A stretch of DNA of 64,000 nucleotides from Tetrahymena thermophila SB210 (Eukaryota > Ciliophora > Oligohymenophorea > Hymenostomatida > Tetrahymenidae), in contig NW_002476375.1 in assembly GCF_000189635.1 (NCBI RefSeq), positions 187,479 through 251,478 on the forward strand. Direction: 5' to 3'. Every line of letters starts with the position of its first letter. Position 1 is the stretch's first letter. Below are positions 62,923 through 64,000 of this stretch, piece after piece. The translations under genes were made by a program, and so were the position numbers. Under the pieces are notes generated by a model, which searched no databases, was not told the DNA's origin, and was given only the letters and a program-made list of their open reading frames with translations.

Positions 62923-64000
62923 TCAGAAATCGTAATCATACTCCTCCATATCTAAGTAGTTTCCACTTTCTCTTTGATCATAATCATAGAATGCCTTAGC
63001 ATCAATAAGCATAGAAACTATGATGTCACCCTATCCACAATTAATGAGATCTTAAAGGGTGATTGCATGAGGTACTGATGGCTTTGCCATATCAAATATT
63101 TCATCCTTTACATCTTCTACATTAAATCCATATTTATCCTTTTATTCTAACTTTTGGACTATTGGCCTAAAGAACATGTTTAAAACGAATGTATCTATAG
63201 CACCTTTATGATAAACATCTAAAATTTTGAAGAAATATTATAGAGATTGAGGAGTTTTTTTATTTTCCATAGCCAAAACAAAATCTAAGAAAGTCTTATA
63301 ATCTATTTCACCTTCAAATGTTTAGCATTCTTCGAAAACTCTATCTATAAATATGTTCGTTAAACCCCAACTGTATTTTTACAATTCGCTTTTCTTCAAC
63401 AAACCATTATGATCTGTGTCCAGTTTCAAGTATTTTTAATAAACTTTTTATGTGCTTTAAACAGAAAACCTTTTTTTATTTTAATAAAAAAATATTATCA
63501 ATGCAAATTTTAGAATTAATCATTTTGAATAACTAAATAAAAATAAATTTTTTATTAAATAAATTAAAATAATTCCATTTTTTGAGTTTAATTAAGTTTT
63601 ACTATGAAAATAAAACTTAATATTTTTAGAATAACTTTTTTAAGGAATTACCAATTTTATGAAAGCTCTTCAACTGTAAAACGGTCTTGACGTAATTCAT
63701 AGAGCTCTGCAAGGATAGGAGATGTAAGCATATCTTTAATATAAATTCTACCTGTTCTTTTAGGATCTAAAAAGAAGAAGAACTTTCTTACAGCTGTAAT
63801 AACATAAAAAGGAAAGAAATTTTCTTAGAGGTTTTGCAACTGAGCAAAAATAGGAATCAATTCAAAAATATAGTTTTCAAGATCCTTTTCTCTCAAATAG
63901 CCATTACTTTATTAGATGAATTAATATAAATAAATTTTAATTTGTTATTAAAGTTTGTAAATTACCCTATTGTGTCATATAGTGAAATTTATATTCTTGT
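62923..64000 (-). CDS. PPP2R3C: PP2A regulatory subunit B'' gamma-like (PPP2R3C/G5PR), partial, C-terminal part
   Basis: Three exons lie in the window (64000-63966 incomplete, 63906-63652, 63469-62923; introns 59 and 182 bp), giving the last 278 residues and the TGA stop; the N-terminus is beyond the right edge. B''-type subunits attach to protein phosphatase 2A, are Ca2+-responsive through EF-hands and, for this subtype, are linked to centrosome/ciliary and nuclear functions in animals. The match to PPP2R3C is strong throughout: LYDTIG-NGYLREKDLENYI (degenerate EF-hand), ITAVRKFFFFLDPKRTGRI, NWFSVQS, then a canonical EF-hand LDTDHNGLLKKSEL (D-x-D-x-N-G-x-L-x3-E), FEGEIDYKTFLDFVLAMENK, the second degenerate EF-hand and VKDEIFDMAKP...ITLQDLINCGQGD. 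The human protein is 453 residues, so about 175 residues should lie outside. Orthology is close to certain from this conservation. Confidence 0.93.

Overview
The window looks like macronuclear DNA of an oligohymenophorean ciliate, most simply Tetrahymena or a close relative. It is extremely AT-rich. Open frames become sensible only when TAA and TAG are read as glutamine. Every complete gene ends in TGA, and the introns are mostly short (about 37-180 bp), AT-rich and GT...AG. Read with the standard code the genes fall into meaningless pieces, so all models here use the ciliate code. Coordinates and splice sites were worked out by hand from frame continuity and conserved domains.

Layout, left to right: importin alpha (+, 1147-2925); ADP-ribosylglycohydrolase (-, 3644-5153); a small secreted cysteine-rich protein (+, 5476-5826); an unrecognised Q/N/S-rich protein (-, 9536-12511); a multi-membrane-span RING-H2 E3 ligase (-, 16377-18107); a gene-poor 6 kb stretch holding a diverged ~200 bp duplication; a single C2H2 zinc-finger protein with a 2 kb intron (+, 24096-29429); a Na+/H+ exchanger with seven exons (+, 32221-34699); a Ulp1/SENP SUMO protease (+, 35624-37777); a degenerate small-GTPase domain fused to a ~700-residue tail (-, 38287-41063); a LITAF-domain protein (+, 42950-43462); two long coiled-coil proteins in tandem (+, 45258-48510 and 49456-51635); a sperm-tail PG-rich (SHIPPO-type) protein (+, 52703-53566); a 14-exon TBC plus rhodanese-like protein of about 2000 residues with a giant Q/N-rich insertion (-, 54495-61674); and the C-terminal part of a PP2A B''/PPP2R3C-type subunit that runs off the right edge (-, 62923-64000).

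The genes are single transcription units separated by 0.3-6 kb of AT-rich DNA. There is no operon and I see no tRNA, rRNA, CRISPR array or intact mobile element. Themes that recur are membrane and trafficking regulation (TBC-rhodanese, GTPase-like, LITAF, NHE), ubiquitin/SUMO turnover (RING-H2, Ulp1), nuclear import (importin alpha) and the cytoskeleton/cilium (SHIPPO repeat protein beside two coiled-coil proteins). That these work together is not shown; neighbours in such genomes are usually unrelated.

The most unusual items are the GTPase-like fusion that has lost its G3 and canonical G4 motifs, the TBC-rhodanese protein carrying a prion-like block of more than 900 residues while keeping both TBC catalytic fingers, and the diverged direct duplication around a GC-richer island at 19660-20222. 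I did not find a convincing wholly new multi-gene system.
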